Source of the DNA: Alteromonadaceae bacterium Bs31
GTDB taxonomy: Bacteria > Pseudomonadota > Gammaproteobacteria > Pseudomonadales > Cellvibrionaceae
Reading direction: 5' to 3'
Assembly: GCA_900177435.1 (NCBI GenBank)
Contig: FXAI01000001.1
Location: 319,982-383,981 of the forward strand
Length of the DNA: 64,000 bases
Shown here: positions 52,018 through 62,267 of the stretch, piece by piece
How the letters are laid out: the number at the start of each line of letters is the position of its first letter
How positions within the stretch are numbered: position 1 is the first letter of the stretch
Translations under genes and position numbers: made by a program
The notes under the pieces: generated by a model
The model's input: only the letters and a program-made list of their open reading frames with translations
The model's database searches: none
What the model was told of the DNA's origin: nothing

Positions 52018-53463
52018 ATGAGCGATGCCTTGGCAACACAGCAGCCGGCATACAACTACAAGGTCGTGCGTCAGTTTGCGATTATGACCATTGTATGGGG
52101 TATTGTCGGGATGGCCGTGGGGGTGCTGCTGGCAGCACAACTTATGTGGCCCGAATTAAATGATATCTTTCAGCCATTCAGCCACTTTGGGCGCCTGCGT
52201 CCCTTGCACACAAATGCGGTAATTTTTGCCTTTGGTGGATGTGCCTTGTTTGCGTCTTCATATTACATCGTGCAACGTACCTGTCAGGTTAAGCTGTTTG
52301 GCGGGTTTTTAATTCCCTTCACTTTTTGGGGCTGGCAAATCATTATTCTTGCCGCCGCTATTACCTTGCCGCTGGGTATGACGTCTGCGAAAGAGTATGC
52401 CGAGCTGGAGTGGCCCATCGATATTGCCATTACGCTCGTTTGGGTTGCCTACGGGGTGGTGTTCTTCGGTACTCTGGTTACTCGCAAAACGTCGCACATT
52501 TATGTGGCTAACTGGTTTTTCGGCGCCTTTATTCTTACTGTTGCGCTGCTGCATGTGGTTAACAGCATGGCGGTGCCTGTAAGTATGTTTAAATCTTACT
52601 CTGCTTATGCCGGAGCCATGGATGCCATGATCCAGTGGTGGTATGGCCATAACGCGGTGGGCTTTTTCCTCACGGCGGGCTTTTTGGGCATGATGTACTA
52701 CTTTGTACCCAAGCAGGCCGGACGCCCTGTTTATTCCTACCAGTTGTCTATTGTTCATTTCTGGGCTTTGGTTGCCATTTACATCTGGGCGGGCCCGCAC
52801 CACCTGCATTATTCTGCGCTGCCAGACTGGGCTCAGTCTTTGGGTATGGTGATGTCTCTGGTGCTGTTGGCGCCTTCCTGGGGCGGTATGATCAACGGCA
52901 TTATGACGCTCTCCGGTGCCTGGGATAAATTGCGTACCGACCCAACTCTTCGCTTCCTGGTGGTTTCTCTTTCCTTTTATGGTATGTCCACGTTTGAAGG
53001 GCCAATGATGTCCATCAAGACGGTAAACGCGCTGTCGCATAATACTGACTGGACCATTGGGCACGTGCATTCCGGCGCACTGGGCTGGGTGGCGATGATC
53101 TCCATTGGTGCTTTGTACCACCTGATACCGGTACTGTTTAACCGCGCGCAAATGTGGAGTGTGAAGCTGGTTAATATTCATTTTTGGCTTTCCACGATTG
53201 GCACGGTGTTATACATCGCCTCCATGTGGGTAAACGGCATAATGCAGGGTTTGATGTGGCGTGCATTTAATGCCGACGGCACTCTCACTTACAGCTTTGC
53301 CGAGTCGGTAGAGGCCAGTTATCCAGGCTATTTTGTGCGCTTCCTCGGTGGTTTTATCTTCCTGGTGGGCATGTTGATCATGGCCTACAACACCTATAAA
53401 ACGGTGGCTGAAGAAAAACCGGCGGAAGAAGACTCAACTGCCGCCGACGCGCAGCCAGCTTAA
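52018..53463 (+). CDS. ccoN: Cytochrome cbb3 oxidase subunit I
   Basis: 481 residues, about 12 membrane spans. Haem and CuB ligands are visible: [10 protein letters not shown] (low-spin haem His), [11 protein letters not shown] (CuB His), [13 protein letters not shown] (two CuB His), and [17 protein letters not shown] (both haem-ligand His). The short divergent copper/haem core with GHNAV, and no Glu of the aa3 type, identifies the cbb3 class. Catalytic subunit reducing oxygen at low tension in the inner membrane. First gene of ccoNOQP; AGGA before the ATG. Confidence 0.97.
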   Translation: MSDALATQQPAYNYKVVRQFAIMTIVWGIVGMAVGVLLAAQLMWPELNDIFQPFSHFGRLRPLHTNAVIFAFGGCALFASSYYIVQRTCQVKLFGGFLIPFTFWGWQIIILAAAITLPLGMTSAKEYAELEWPIDIAITLVWVAYGVVFFGTLVTRKTSHIYVANWFFGAFILTVALLHVVNSMAVPVSMFKSYSAYAGAMDAMIQWWYGHNAVGFFLTAGFLGMMYYFVPKQAGRPVYSYQLSIVHFWALVAIYIWAGPHHLHYSALPDWAQSLGMVMSLVLLAPSWGGMINGIMTLSGAWDKLRTDPTLRFLVVSLSFYGMSTFEGPMMSIKTVNALSHNTDWTIGHVHSGALGWVAMISIGALYHLIPVLFNRAQMWSVKLVNIHFWLSTIGTVLYIASMWVNGIMQGLMWRAFNADGTLTYSFAESVEASYPGYFVRFLGGFIFLVGMLIMAYNTYKTVAEEKPAEEDSTAADAQPA

Positions 53464-53475
53464 GGAGATAGCCGA

Positions 53476-54087
53476 ATGAAAAATCATGACATAGTAGAAA
53501 AGAACGTCGGCTTAATGGTGCTCTTTGTTGCCGTGGCCATCAGTTTTGGCGGTTTGGTGCAGTTGGTACCCCAGTTTTTTATTGAGGAAACCACTGAGCC
53601 GGTAGAGGGCTTAATGCCTCTCGCTGCCGTTGAGCTTGAGGGCCGTGATATCTACATCAGAGAGGGCTGTCATGTTTGCCATACGCAAATGGTGCGCCCG
53701 CTGCGTGCAGAAGTAGAGCGCTACGGTCACTACTCTATCGCTGGTGAATCCGTTTATGAGCACCCCTTCCTTTGGGGCTCCAAGCGTACCGGTCCCGACC
53801 TTGCCCGAGTGGGCAAGCGCTACAGTGATACCTGGCACAAAGCGCATTTATACAACCCGCGCAATGTTGTTCCTGAATCCAATATGCCTGCCTTTCCCTG
53901 GTTATTTGATGCGGTTTTGGACGGCGAGAAAACGGGTTTGAAAATGGAGCGCTTGCGCATGGTTGGCGTACCTTATACCGACGAAGATATCGAAGGTGCT
54001 GAGGCAGCAGTAGCCGGTACATCGGAAGTTGATGCGCTGGTGGCTTACCTGCAGCAGTTGGGTACTTTGATCACTTATAAGCGATAA
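53476..54087 (+). CDS. ccoO: Cytochrome cbb3 oxidase subunit II (monohaem c)
   Basis: 203 residues. One N-terminal membrane anchor (about 11-30), then a periplasmic cytochrome c domain with the haem-binding GCHVCHTQM (about residue 62) and the axial Met region in [11 protein letters not shown] (about 137). Transfers electrons from CcoP to CcoN. It follows ccoN by 12 bp. Confidence 0.97.
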   Translation: MKNHDIVEKNVGLMVLFVAVAISFGGLVQLVPQFFIEETTEPVEGLMPLAAVELEGRDIYIREGCHVCHTQMVRPLRAEVERYGHYSIAGESVYEHPFLWGSKRTGPDLARVGKRYSDTWHKAHLYNPRNVVPESNMPAFPWLFDAVLDGEKTGLKMERLRMVGVPYTDEDIEGAEAAVAGTSEVDALVAYLQQLGTLITYKR

Positions 54088-54093
54088 GCCGTA

Positions 54094-54330
54094 ATGGATA
54101 TTAATACGCTGAGAAGTTTCGCCGTGGTGCTGGTGGCTGTCGCCTTTGTCGTTGTTTGCTGGTGGGCATTTTCCCCCAAACGCAAACGGCAATTTGAGGA
54201 GGCCGCACAGCTGCCCTTTGCCGATGAGCCGGCAGACGAGCAAAAAACCGAACAGAACGAAACAAACGAACAAAAAGAAACTGAAGGTGACAACCTTCAG
54301 TCAGCTGACCACAAAAGAGGGCAGGGCTGA
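54094..54330 (+). CDS. ccoQ: Cbb3 oxidase subunit CcoQ
   Basis: 78 residues: one membrane span (about 8-27) followed by SPKRKRQFEEAAQLPFADE, the usual CcoQ motif, and a Glu/Gln/Lys-rich tail. It stabilises the complex. Located as expected between ccoO and ccoP. Confidence 0.9.
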   Translation: MDINTLRSFAVVLVAVAFVVVCWWAFSPKRKRQFEEAAQLPFADEPADEQKTEQNETNEQKETEGDNLQSADHKRGQG

Positions 54331-54332
54331 TT

Positions 54333-55235
54333 ATGAGTACATTTTGGAGTCTTTGGATTATCGTGTTGACACTGGTGTGCCTGGCATTAACCTGCTGGGT
54401 GCTGTTCGCCAACCGCAAAGTGGCGGTGAGAGACGACGAAGATCCTGAAAACAAAACCACGGGCCATGTTTACGATGGCATTGAAGAATATGACAACCCG
54501 CTGCCACGCTGGTGGTTTTACCTTTTTGTTGCAACCCTGATATTCGCCGCCGTTTATCTGGTGGCGTTTCCCGGTATGGGTAGTTTCAAAGGTGTTCTGG
54601 GTTGGACGTCCGCTGGCGAATTAACAATGGACCAGAAAAAGGCTGAAGCTATTCATGCGGAATCCTTTGGTGTTTATTCAAAGATGCCCATTGAGGAGTT
54701 AATCGACCAGCCTCGTGCCATGAAAATGGGTGTGCGCATGTTTGCCAACAACTGCGCTGTTTGTCACGGTGCAGATGGCGGGGGCAACTTTAGCTTCCCC
54801 AACCTGACCGATAGCGACTGGCTGTACGGTGGCTCGCCAGAGCAGATCAAACACAGTATTGCCGAAGGCCGCAGCGGCCAAATGCCGGCCTGGGGCCCTC
54901 TTCTTGGCGAGGCAAATGTTGCTTCCGTCAGTGAGTATGTTCTTAAGTTGTCCGGGCAGGACGGTGATAGCGCGCTTGCCGAGCAGGGCGCTGCTGTATT
55001 TCAGCAGAATTGTGCCGCTTGTCACGGTGCCGATGGCGCAGGTAATATTTTGTTAGGTGCGCCAAACCTGACAGACGATATTTGGTTGTATGATGGCTCT
55101 CGAGAGGGGATTCAACACGTCGTACGAAACGGGCTCAACAACAACATGCCTGCGCAAAAAGATATGCTGAGGGAAGATAAAATCCACTTGTTGGCCGCGT
55201 ACGTCTACTATTTGTCGTACAACGAAGAGGAATAA
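54333..55235 (+). CDS. ccoP: Cytochrome cbb3 oxidase subunit III (dihaem c)
   Basis: 300 residues. Two N-terminal membrane helices (about 5-27 and 55-75), with GHVYDGIEEYDNPLPRWW between them, the family's signature. Two haem-binding motifs follow: NCAVCHGADGGG (about residue 145) and NCAACHGADGAG (about 228), each with its Met ligand (GQMPAW; NNMPAQ). Accepts electrons from soluble cytochrome c. Last gene of the structural operon before a terminator. Confidence 0.97.
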   Translation: MSTFWSLWIIVLTLVCLALTCWVLFANRKVAVRDDEDPENKTTGHVYDGIEEYDNPLPRWWFYLFVATLIFAAVYLVAFPGMGSFKGVLGWTSAGELTMDQKKAEAIHAESFGVYSKMPIEELIDQPRAMKMGVRMFANNCAVCHGADGGGNFSFPNLTDSDWLYGGSPEQIKHSIAEGRSGQMPAWGPLLGEANVASVSEYVLKLSGQDGDSALAEQGAAVFQQNCAACHGADGAGNILLGAPNLTDDIWLYDGSREGIQHVVRNGLNNNMPAQKDMLREDKIHLLAAYVYYLSYNEEE

Positions 55236-55270
55236 GTTAGCCAGCGCTCACTTATTCCGAGGTGTTGCTG

Positions 55271-55296
55271 GCGGGAGCTTTTAAGCTCCCGCTTTT
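55271..55296 (+). terminator. Terminator after ccoP
   Basis: GCGGGAGCTT and AAGCTCCCGC pair around a TT loop, with TTTT following. It separates the structural and assembly operons of the oxidase. Confidence 0.82.
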
Positions 55297-55377
55297 ACTT
55301 TTGCCCGAGACACCTCTTTTCCCAGAAATGCAGTATAATTATATTAGGTGATGCTAATTAATATTGGGAGCTAAATT

Positions 55378-56808
55378 GTGTCCGAGCAGTCTTCTGGTGG
55401 CGATAATATTCGTTATCGCAATCTTTATGAGTCGCAGGGGAAGATATACACCCGAAAAATTAGCGGCTTTTATCAGAGTGTTCGCCGTTATACCGGTTTG
55501 CCACTTATTGCTGCCTTCCTGCTGTTACCCTGGCTCCTGATAGATGGGCGCCCAGCCATACACTTCGATTTGCCCGCCCGACAGTTTCACGTGCTCTGGC
55601 TAACCTTCTGGCCACAGGATTTTATGCTGCTGGCCTGGCTGCTTATTATTTCTGCTTTTTCCCTTTTTACTGTAACCACCTTATTGGGTCGGGTGTACTG
55701 TGGTTTTACCTGTCCCCAGACCGTTTGGACTTTAATGTTCATTTCTGTGGAACATTTTTTTGAGGGCGACAGAAACAAGCAGATAAAACTGGCGCAACAA
55801 CCCTGGAGTTTTAACAAGCTTTGGCGGCGCAGTGCCAAGCACTCAGTATGGGTACTTATCGCTTTTATTACCGGGGTGACTTTTGTCGGGTATTTTGTGC
55901 CCATCCGCGAGCTACTTAGTGGTCTGTTCCCCAGCCCGGACCCGGATACAGGCATTCTGTCTATGGCTGTACATCCGGTAGCGGCATTTTGGACATTATT
56001 TTTCACTGCAGCAACATATGTAAATGCGGGTTGGATGCGAGAGCAGGTGTGCAAATTTATGTGCCCTTACGCGCGTTTTCAATCGGTTATGTACGATAAA
56101 GACACGCTGGCAGTGCAGTACGACGCAAAGCGTGGAGAGAACCGCGGGCCGCGAAAAGCCAAAGACGACTACAAAGCCGACGGCCTGGGGGATTGTATTG
56201 ACTGCTCCTGGTGTGTTCAGGTGTGCCCGGTGGACATCGATATTCGCGATGGTATGCAGTATGAGTGTATTAACTGCGGCTTGTGTGTTGATGCCTGTAA
56301 TGCGGTAATGGACAAGATGAAGTATGAGCGCGGCCTTATTCGTTTTACCTCCGTGGATGAACTTACCACAGGTAAAACCAACTTCTTTAGGCCCAGGCTA
56401 TTTGGCTACTCCTTTGCCGTTTTGGCGATGATCAGTGCTTTTATGTATACCATCGTAACGCGCACGCCGCTTTCGGTGGATGTAATAAGAGACAGAGGGG
56501 TTCGGCTCTATCGTGTTTCTGGTAGCCAGATTCAAAATGTTTATACGCTGAAAATAAATAATATGGATAGTGCCCCCCATACTTATAACATTACTGTCTC
56601 CGGCGATTATCCATTCCAGTTAAAAAACTACCGGCCCGTTGAAATTGAAGCTGGTGAGGTGTTTACTATACCGCTGCGGGTGTCTGTTGCAAAAAGTGAA
56701 CTGGATAAGGAAAAAACGCCCATACAGTTCACCGTTGTGTCTGCGAGCGATGCCTCACTTAGTGCAATAGAGGAAAGTAACTTTATTGGCCCAATGCCAC
56801 GAAAATAA
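55378..56808 (+). CDS. ccoG: Cbb3 oxidase assembly ferredoxin CcoG
   Basis: 476 residues, GTG start with GGGAG about 8 nt upstream. Five membrane spans, with CGFTCPQTVWT (about residue 110) and two ferredoxin clusters in CIDCSWCVQVCPVDIDIRDG then CINCGLCVDACNAVM (about 275-310). The C-terminal Ig-like domain has NMDSAPHTYNITVSG. CcoG reduces copper for insertion into the oxidase. First gene of the ccoGHIS operon. Confidence 0.95.
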   Translation: MSEQSSGGDNIRYRNLYESQGKIYTRKISGFYQSVRRYTGLPLIAAFLLLPWLLIDGRPAIHFDLPARQFHVLWLTFWPQDFMLLAWLLIISAFSLFTVTTLLGRVYCGFTCPQTVWTLMFISVEHFFEGDRNKQIKLAQQPWSFNKLWRRSAKHSVWVLIAFITGVTFVGYFVPIRELLSGLFPSPDPDTGILSMAVHPVAAFWTLFFTAATYVNAGWMREQVCKFMCPYARFQSVMYDKDTLAVQYDAKRGENRGPRKAKDDYKADGLGDCIDCSWCVQVCPVDIDIRDGMQYECINCGLCVDACNAVMDKMKYERGLIRFTSVDELTTGKTNFFRPRLFGYSFAVLAMISAFMYTIVTRTPLSVDVIRDRGVRLYRVSGSQIQNVYTLKINNMDSAPHTYNITVSGDYPFQLKNYRPVEIEAGEVFTIPLRVSVAKSELDKEKTPIQFTVVSASDASLSAIEESNFIGPMPRK

Positions 56809-56850
56809 GCCCAATGCCCGGGCATTAGCTGGTTTTATTGAGAAAGCAAT

Positions 56851-57375
56851 TTGAATAAGCATAAGGTAAATAGCAAGCCCTGGTACAGAGAGCCCTGGGG
56901 GTGGTTTGTGGCCGCGCCACTTATTGTGATTTTTTTCGTGTGTGCCATTTTGGTGGGTTCGGCCATAATATTTGGTGACGACGTGGTTACCGATGATTAT
57001 TACAAAGAGGGAAGGCTGGTTAACAACCGTTTTACGGTTGAGAAAAATGCACGTGATAGGGGTATTGTTGCCACCTTTTCATATGATGAGCAACAAGCTC
57101 GATATGAATTGCTTTTTGCTAAGCCGCTTAAGCCCGACACCATTATTCGTTTACAACTTTCTCATCCTCTGCAGGCCGAGTTAGATCAAAATTTTGATTT
57201 ACAAGGGGCCAGTACGACGCACTATTTCTTCGAAACGGATAGCCCCCTGAACGAGCGCTGGTATCTTCGTGTAGAAGGTTTTGTTTCCGACACCACTTCC
57301 GAGGCCAACGCGGTGGAGTGGCGTATCAGCGGGGAAATTAATTTTTCATCTGAAGACTCTGTGATCCTGCAGTAA
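56851..57375 (+). CDS. ccoH: FixH/CcoH-family oxidase assembly protein
   Basis: 174 residues from a TTG. It begins with a short cytoplasmic part (KPWYREPWGWFVAAPLI), one membrane span (about 20-42), then DDVVTDDYYKEGRLVN, the FixH signature, and an extracytoplasmic beta domain. CcoH is needed for cbb3 assembly. It lies between ccoG and ccoI as usual. Confidence 0.92.
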   Translation: MNKHKVNSKPWYREPWGWFVAAPLIVIFFVCAILVGSAIIFGDDVVTDDYYKEGRLVNNRFTVEKNARDRGIVATFSYDEQQARYELLFAKPLKPDTIIRLQLSHPLQAELDQNFDLQGASTTHYFFETDSPLNERWYLRVEGFVSDTTSEANAVEWRISGEINFSSEDSVILQ

Positions 57376-57378
57376 GCC

Positions 57379-59769
57379 ATGCACAGCTGTTTTCATTGTG
57401 GCTTACCCGCTCAAGCATCTATTTCCTGCGAGATAGCATCCGAACAAAAATATTTTTGTTGCCACGGTTGTATGTCGGTTGCCCAGTTGATTCATGAAGG
57501 TGGCCTGGACGGCTACTATCGATTTCGCGATGAGGCGGGAAACAAGCCAGACGAAGCTCAACATGATTTCCATGCTTATGATTTACCAGAAGTTCAGGCT
57601 CAATTTGTCAGCGAAGAAGGCGAGGGTATAAAGACGGCTCGTCTCTCGGTGCAAGGTATACACTGTGCGGCTTGTGCATGGCTTATTGAACAATTTCTGG
57701 AAAAGCATCCTGCCGTAAAAAGTGTGCGAGTGAATGCCAGTAATCGCAGTTGTATACTGCGCTGGGACTCGCAGCAGTCGCGTTTAAGTGACTTGATGGC
57801 CCAGGTGCAACGCATCGGCTACAAGCCTCAGCCGGAACAGCAGCAGCAAAGGCAGGCCCAGCAGCGCAAAGAAACACACCTGGCCATGATGCGCCTCGGT
57901 GTTGCCGGTATCGGCATGATGCAAGTTGGTATGGTAGCGGTTGCCTTGTATGCCGGGGGTATACAGGGTATTGACGATTACTGGCAGGTTTTTCTCCGTT
58001 GGGTGAGCCTGGTGATCGCAACACCGGTGGTATTGTTTTCGGCTCGTCCCTTTTTCCATAATGCCTTTCGCGCATTAAAAATGGGGCGCCTCAATATGGA
58101 CGTTCCCGTTTCTCTGGCGATAAGCCTGGCCTATGGGGCAAGTGCCTGGGCCACGTTTACCCGCAGTGGTGAAGTGTATTTTGATTCCGTGTCCATGTTT
58201 ACATTTTTTCTTTTGCTGGGGCGCTTTCTTGAAATGCGCGCGCGCAACTCCAGCAGTTTCGCCAGCGAGAATTTACAGCAGCTATTGCCGCTTTCAGCAA
58301 GTCGAATTCACAAAAATGAAAAGCAGGCGGTGCCGCTGGCTGCGCTAAAAGCAGGAGATAGAGTGTGGGTCGCCTCTGGTGAAACCATTCCTGCAGATGG
58401 CAAATTGTGCTCAGCTTTTGCCCGCGTAGACGAATCGTTATTAACCGGTGAATCAAAGCCGCAAAGAAAAAATGCTGGTGATTCGCTGGCCGCTGGTACT
58501 CAGGTTACAGACCAAGCCTTGGAAATGCTGGTTGAAGCTACAGGTAGCAGCACGAAATTATCCGCAATAGAAAACCTGGTGCGGCAGGCTGGCCTGGAGA
58601 AGCCTCGTCAGGCAGCTTTGGCGGATCGTATCGCTGCCCACTTTGTGGCTGCAGTGCTGACGGTTTCCGTGATCACAGGAATATGCTGGTGGTTTATCGA
58701 TGCGGAAAAAGCTTTTTGGGTGGTGCTGTCTGTTTTGGTTGTTACCTGCCCTTGTGCGCTTTCTTTGGCAACCCCAGCCGCTTTGACGGCGGGTGTAAAT
58801 CGCGCGCGTGCGCTGGGGATATTAATTACCGGCCCGCAAGCAATGGAGGTTCTGCATAAAATCGATACCGTTGCGTTTGATAAAACCGGTACCTTAACGG
58901 AAGGAAAAATTCATATACAGTCGCTGATTTTCGCTGAGCCCGAGCATTCATTCAATGAATCTGAACAAGAACACTTGCTTGATATTATTGCAGCCTTGGA
59001 AAAGCCTTCCAGCCACCCCATTGCGGCTGCATTTGCACAGCGTGAGCAGACAGTGCTCTCTGAATCCACAGAAGTGATTGCCGGCCAAGGTGTAAAAGGT
59101 ATTGTTGGCGGTGTGGAATATCGTTTTGGTAAGCCAGATTTCGCTGTGCCAGGGCGCAGGCTTGATTGCCCCGTAAAGCCTGCCATGTGGCAGTTACTTG
59201 CAAGAAAAGAGGGTGACGAATACTTAGCTCTGGTCTGGCTGGGGCTCAATGATAATTTACGTGCGGATGCGCTTAACAGCGTAGATACCCTGCGCAGTTC
59301 CCGCTATTCAATTGCCTTGTTAAGTGGTGATAGAGCAAGCGTGGTAAGCGAAATAGCCAGTCAATTGGCGTTGCCTGATGCCCTCGCCGAGCTTCAGCCC
59401 GAGCAGAAATTGCAATGGTTACAGGCACAGCAACAGCAAGGGCACAAGGTATTGATGGTTGGCGATGGTATTAACGACGTGCCTGTACTGAGTGCCGCAG
59501 ATGTTTCTATGGCCATGGGTGAGGCTACCCAGCTGGCTCAATCAAAAGCGGATAGTATTTTACTTAACGGCAGGCTCTCCACCATTCCGCTGCTTATTGA
59601 GCTTGCCCACCGCGTACAGAGAATTGTTCGTCAGAATCTGGCCTGGGCCCTGTTGTATAATTTGCTGGCCCTGCCGGCGGCGGCAATGGGCTTGTTGCCA
59701 CCCTACCTGGCAGCTATAGGGATGTCTTTTAGCTCTCTACTCGTTGTGCTCAATGCCACTAGACTGTAA
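57379..59769 (+). CDS. ccoI: Copper-exporting P1B-type ATPase for cbb3 assembly
   Basis: 796 residues. N-terminal Cys motifs CFHCGLP and FCCHGCMS are typical of CcoI/FixI. Then a heavy-metal-associated domain with GIHCAACAWLI (about residue 94), eight membrane spans, the transmembrane CPCALS metal site (about 457), the phosphorylation motif DKTGTLTEG (about 500) and GDGINDVPVL. It exports copper to the periplasm for the oxidase active site. It starts 3 bp after ccoH. Confidence 0.96.
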   Translation: MHSCFHCGLPAQASISCEIASEQKYFCCHGCMSVAQLIHEGGLDGYYRFRDEAGNKPDEAQHDFHAYDLPEVQAQFVSEEGEGIKTARLSVQGIHCAACAWLIEQFLEKHPAVKSVRVNASNRSCILRWDSQQSRLSDLMAQVQRIGYKPQPEQQQQRQAQQRKETHLAMMRLGVAGIGMMQVGMVAVALYAGGIQGIDDYWQVFLRWVSLVIATPVVLFSARPFFHNAFRALKMGRLNMDVPVSLAISLAYGASAWATFTRSGEVYFDSVSMFTFFLLLGRFLEMRARNSSSFASENLQQLLPLSASRIHKNEKQAVPLAALKAGDRVWVASGETIPADGKLCSAFARVDESLLTGESKPQRKNAGDSLAAGTQVTDQALEMLVEATGSSTKLSAIENLVRQAGLEKPRQAALADRIAAHFVAAVLTVSVITGICWWFIDAEKAFWVVLSVLVVTCPCALSLATPAALTAGVNRARALGILITGPQAMEVLHKIDTVAFDKTGTLTEGKIHIQSLIFAEPEHSFNESEQEHLLDIIAALEKPSSHPIAAAFAQREQTVLSESTEVIAGQGVKGIVGGVEYRFGKPDFAVPGRRLDCPVKPAMWQLLARKEGDEYLALVWLGLNDNLRADALNSVDTLRSSRYSIALLSGDRASVVSEIASQLALPDALAELQPEQKLQWLQAQQQQGHKVLMVGDGINDVPVLSAADVSMAMGEATQLAQSKADSILLNGRLSTIPLLIELAHRVQRIVRQNLAWALLYNLLALPAAAMGLLPPYLAAIGMSFSSLLVVLNATRL

Positions 59770-59782
59770 GAATTAATATTAT

Positions 59783-59983
59783 ATGCAAAGCTTGCTTATC
59801 CTTATTCCCCTGGCATTAATCATTGTGGCCATTGCCGTGGCTATTTTTTTATGGGCGGTGAAATCTGGTCAGTACGACGACCTTGATACCGAAGCACGCA
59901 GAATTCTGTTTGATGAACAAAAGCCTCAAGCAGAAAAGCAAAAAAACAAAGCAAAAAACAAAGTGAAAAATGATGGTGAGTGA
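59783..59983 (+). CDS. ccoS: Cbb3 oxidase assembly protein CcoS
   Basis: 66 residues: one membrane span (about 4-26), then the family signature [20 protein letters not shown] and a Lys-rich tail. It overlaps the next gene by 14 bp. Last classical member of the assembly operon. Confidence 0.93.
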   Translation: MQSLLILIPLALIIVAIAVAIFLWAVKSGQYDDLDTEARRILFDEQKPQAEKQKNKAKNKVKNDGE

Positions 59984-60695
59984 AACGCTAGTGGCTGCTC
60001 TGCTGCTAGGGCTGATGGGGGCGGGTCATTGTATTGGAATGTGTGGCGGACTTGCCGCAGGGCTGGCATTTGCCAATGGCGGCAAGAGCGCGTTTTTTCG
60101 CTTTGGCATACTTTTAAGCTACAACATAGGGCGGGTATTTAGCTACGCGCTTATCGGTGCTCTTTTTGCCTTTGTGTTTGGTGGGGTTGATCAGCTTAGC
60201 CCTCTGCCGGTACTTCGCCTTATTTCGGGTATCCTCTTGATAGGCATGGGCCTCTACCTTGCTGATTGGTGGAGAGGTTTGACACGCCTCGAGGCCCTGG
60301 GTGGGCATGTTTGGAAATATCTTGCGCCGCTTGGCAAAAAACTGATGCCGGTTACTCGTTTGGATACTGCGCTCCTGCTTGGCGCAATATGGGGCTGGTT
60401 ACCGTGTGGCCTGGTCTATTCTGTGTTGGCCCTGGCTGCGGTTCAAACCGACCCTGTCTCTGGGGCGATGGTAATGGCCGCCTTTGGTTTAGGTACCTTG
60501 CCCGCAATTCTGTTTGGCGGTTTGGCCAGCGCTTGGGTTAAGCGGTACTTACAGAATAAAATATTGAGAGTCGGCTTTGGCATCGTATTTATCGCTTATG
60601 GCGTATACACTCTAGCGCCGGTTGTAACAATGTTCTTAATTGCTCTGGGTGTTATGGAGCCTGCGTCAGACCACTCAATGCATCACCACCACTAA
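59970..60695 (+). CDS. TauE/SafE-like (DsbD_2-type) membrane protein
   Basis: 241 residues, six membrane spans. The N-terminal [19 protein letters not shown] and the later [17 protein letters not shown] carry Cys motifs within membrane segments, as in DsbD-related proteins found downstream of ccoS in many gammaproteobacteria. These proteins are thought to help metal or thiol handling during oxidase assembly. The natural C-terminus SDHSMHHHH ends in four His, which may bind metal. It overlaps ccoS, so it is part of the operon. Confidence 0.88.
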   Translation: MMVSETLVAALLLGLMGAGHCIGMCGGLAAGLAFANGGKSAFFRFGILLSYNIGRVFSYALIGALFAFVFGGVDQLSPLPVLRLISGILLIGMGLYLADWWRGLTRLEALGGHVWKYLAPLGKKLMPVTRLDTALLLGAIWGWLPCGLVYSVLALAAVQTDPVSGAMVMAAFGLGTLPAILFGGLASAWVKRYLQNKILRVGFGIVFIAYGVYTLAPVVTMFLIALGVMEPASDHSMHHHH

Positions 60696-60728
60696 TCAGG
60701 CATCGTTCTGAATAGTGCGGAGAAAACT

Positions 60729-61289
60729 ATGATTTCTGTACTTGTGCCAATAGCAGATGGTACCGAAGAGCTTGAAGCAGTAACGGTTATTGACGTGCTC
60801 AGAAGAGCTGGGGCTGAGGTGAGTATTGCCTCTGTGATGCCCAGCAAAAATATCCTGGCATCACGCGGGGTGAAGATAGAAGCTGACTGCCTGATAGACG
60901 CCTGTGCGGTGCAAACCTGGGATGTTATTGTGCTGCCTGGCGGTATGCCCGGGGCTGAGCATTTTCAGAACTGTAAAGCACTGATCACTTTGCTTAAATC
61001 TCAGATTGCTGCGGATCGCTGGATAGCGGCAATTTGCTCTGCTCCGGCTGTAGTGCTGGGGCGGCACGACCTGATTGGCGATAAAAACGCTACGTGTTAT
61101 CCCGCTTTTCAGCAGGAACTACAAGCCAAGGTTGCCCACCTTGCTCACAAGAAAGTTGTGGTGGACCACAAGTTAATAACCAGCCAGGGCCCAGGCACTG
61201 CCACTGAATTTGCTCTCACAATTGTTAATGAAGTGTTTGGCGATGATAAAGCCGCGCAGGTGGCTGCAGGCATGCTGAGCAACTATTAA
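60729..61289 (+). CDS. DJ-1/YajL-family protein
   Basis: 186 residues. The ThiJ/DJ-1 fold is shown by PIADGTEELEAVTVIDVLRR (the conserved Glu), VLPGGMPGAEH, and the nucleophilic Cys in AAICSAPAVVLG (about residue 104). TSQGPGTATEFAL is the other family landmark. YajL-type proteins act against oxidative and carbonyl stress. It follows the oxidase block by 33 bp and may be read from it. Confidence 0.9.
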   Translation: MISVLVPIADGTEELEAVTVIDVLRRAGAEVSIASVMPSKNILASRGVKIEADCLIDACAVQTWDVIVLPGGMPGAEHFQNCKALITLLKSQIAADRWIAAICSAPAVVLGRHDLIGDKNATCYPAFQQELQAKVAHLAHKKVVVDHKLITSQGPGTATEFALTIVNEVFGDDKAAQVAAGMLSNY

Positions 61290-61388
61290 AGATGTAACTT
61301 GTAAAGATGTAACTTGGCTGTGTTGTTTTCAGCAAGGCACACGGCTCTTCTATAAGGCCGTTGAGTAAGCAGGCTGTTACTTTTATAG

Positions 61389-61465
61389 TGGTCGGAGCGA
61401 AAGGATTTGAACCTTCGACCCCCGCCTCCCGAAGGCGGTGCTCTACCAGGCTGAGCTACGCTCCG
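61389..61465 (-). tRNA. tRNA-Pro(CGG)
   Basis: On the minus strand the 77-nt sequence folds as a cloverleaf. The acceptor CGGAGCG pairs with CGCTCCG, the D arm has AGCTCAG...GGTAGAGC, the anticodon stem CCGCC/GGCGG holds the loop TTCGGGA (anticodon CGG), and the T loop is GGTTCAAATCC. The CCA end is encoded. Confidence 0.97.
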
Positions 61466-61767
61466 CACTTGAATAATTCTTCTCGATAATTCTATCAACT
61501 ATCTGCCAGTTCTCAACACTGGCTGTATCCTGTGGCGCTCATTAGAGTAGTACTCCAGGCGGGGTGTTACTGGGGATTCTTGCTCGATAACTCACATTGT
61601 GGGCCACAGGCTATCGCGTCGGCCCCTGCGCTTGTGCCTCAAACCTTGTACACCGGTTGCCTTGGCTGCGTGCTGCGGAGTATTCTTCGCCCTTCCTTGT
61701 TCGTAATTATTATTTACGAGCCATTACAACCCATTACTTTCCGTAGCTATCACTGGGGTGAAAAATC
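61466..61767. other. Gene-free stretch between tRNA-Pro and gloA
   Basis: About 300 bp. A 79-codon open frame here lacks a ribosome site and protein-like composition. No other structure was recognised. Confidence 0.4.
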
Positions 61768-62154
61768 ATGAAATTGTTACACACTATGATACGTGTTGGT
61801 GACCTTGATAAGTCTTTGGCTTTTTATACTGAGATCCTGGGTATGAAGCTTTTGCGTAAAAAAGACTACCCGGAGGGCAAGTTCACTAATGTCTTTGTGG
61901 GTTATGGTGACGAATCGGAAAACACGGTGGTAGAGCTGACCCACAATTGGGATACCTCTAGCTACAGCATGGGTGATGGTTTCGGCCATTTGGCCATAGG
62001 CGTGGAAGACGTTTACGCGGCTTGTGAAAAAATCAAAGCCGCCGGTGGCAAGGTTGTTCGGGAAGCGGGCCCCATGAAACATGGCAGTACAATATTGGCC
62101 TTCGTTGAAGACCCGGATGGCTATAAAATTGAGCTGCTCTCCCTAAATCGATAA
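61768..62154 (+). CDS. gloA: Lactoylglutathione lyase (glyoxalase I)
   Basis: 128 residues, the size of proteobacterial GloA. Metal ligands are visible: His in LLHTMIRVGDLDKS (residue 5), Glu in TVVELTHNW (about 56), His in FGHLAIGVED (about 74) and Glu in GYKIELL (about 122). The set matches the nickel-dependent class. The enzyme turns the methylglyoxal-glutathione adduct into lactoylglutathione. Confidence 0.95.
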   Translation: MKLLHTMIRVGDLDKSLAFYTEILGMKLLRKKDYPEGKFTNVFVGYGDESENTVVELTHNWDTSSYSMGDGFGHLAIGVEDVYAACEKIKAAGGKVVREAGPMKHGSTILAFVEDPDGYKIELLSLNR

Positions 62155-62267
62155 ACCTTTTTATAAACCGTGGTAGACATGTGATGCATCTCCTCCGGGT
62201 GAGTGGAGGGGGGGTGTTGCAAGACGGTTTTATTCCCGAATTAATTGCCAGGTTAATACTTAGAAAA

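Noticed and set aside
60669-60695. C-terminal run of four His, as if an added purification tag
   Set aside because: It follows naturally from the reading frame of the chromosomal operon (SDHSMHHHH), and metal-rich tails are plausible in copper handling.
61532-61771. 79-codon open frame before gloA
   Set aside because: Ends inside the gloA start, with no ribosome site or recognisable sequence.
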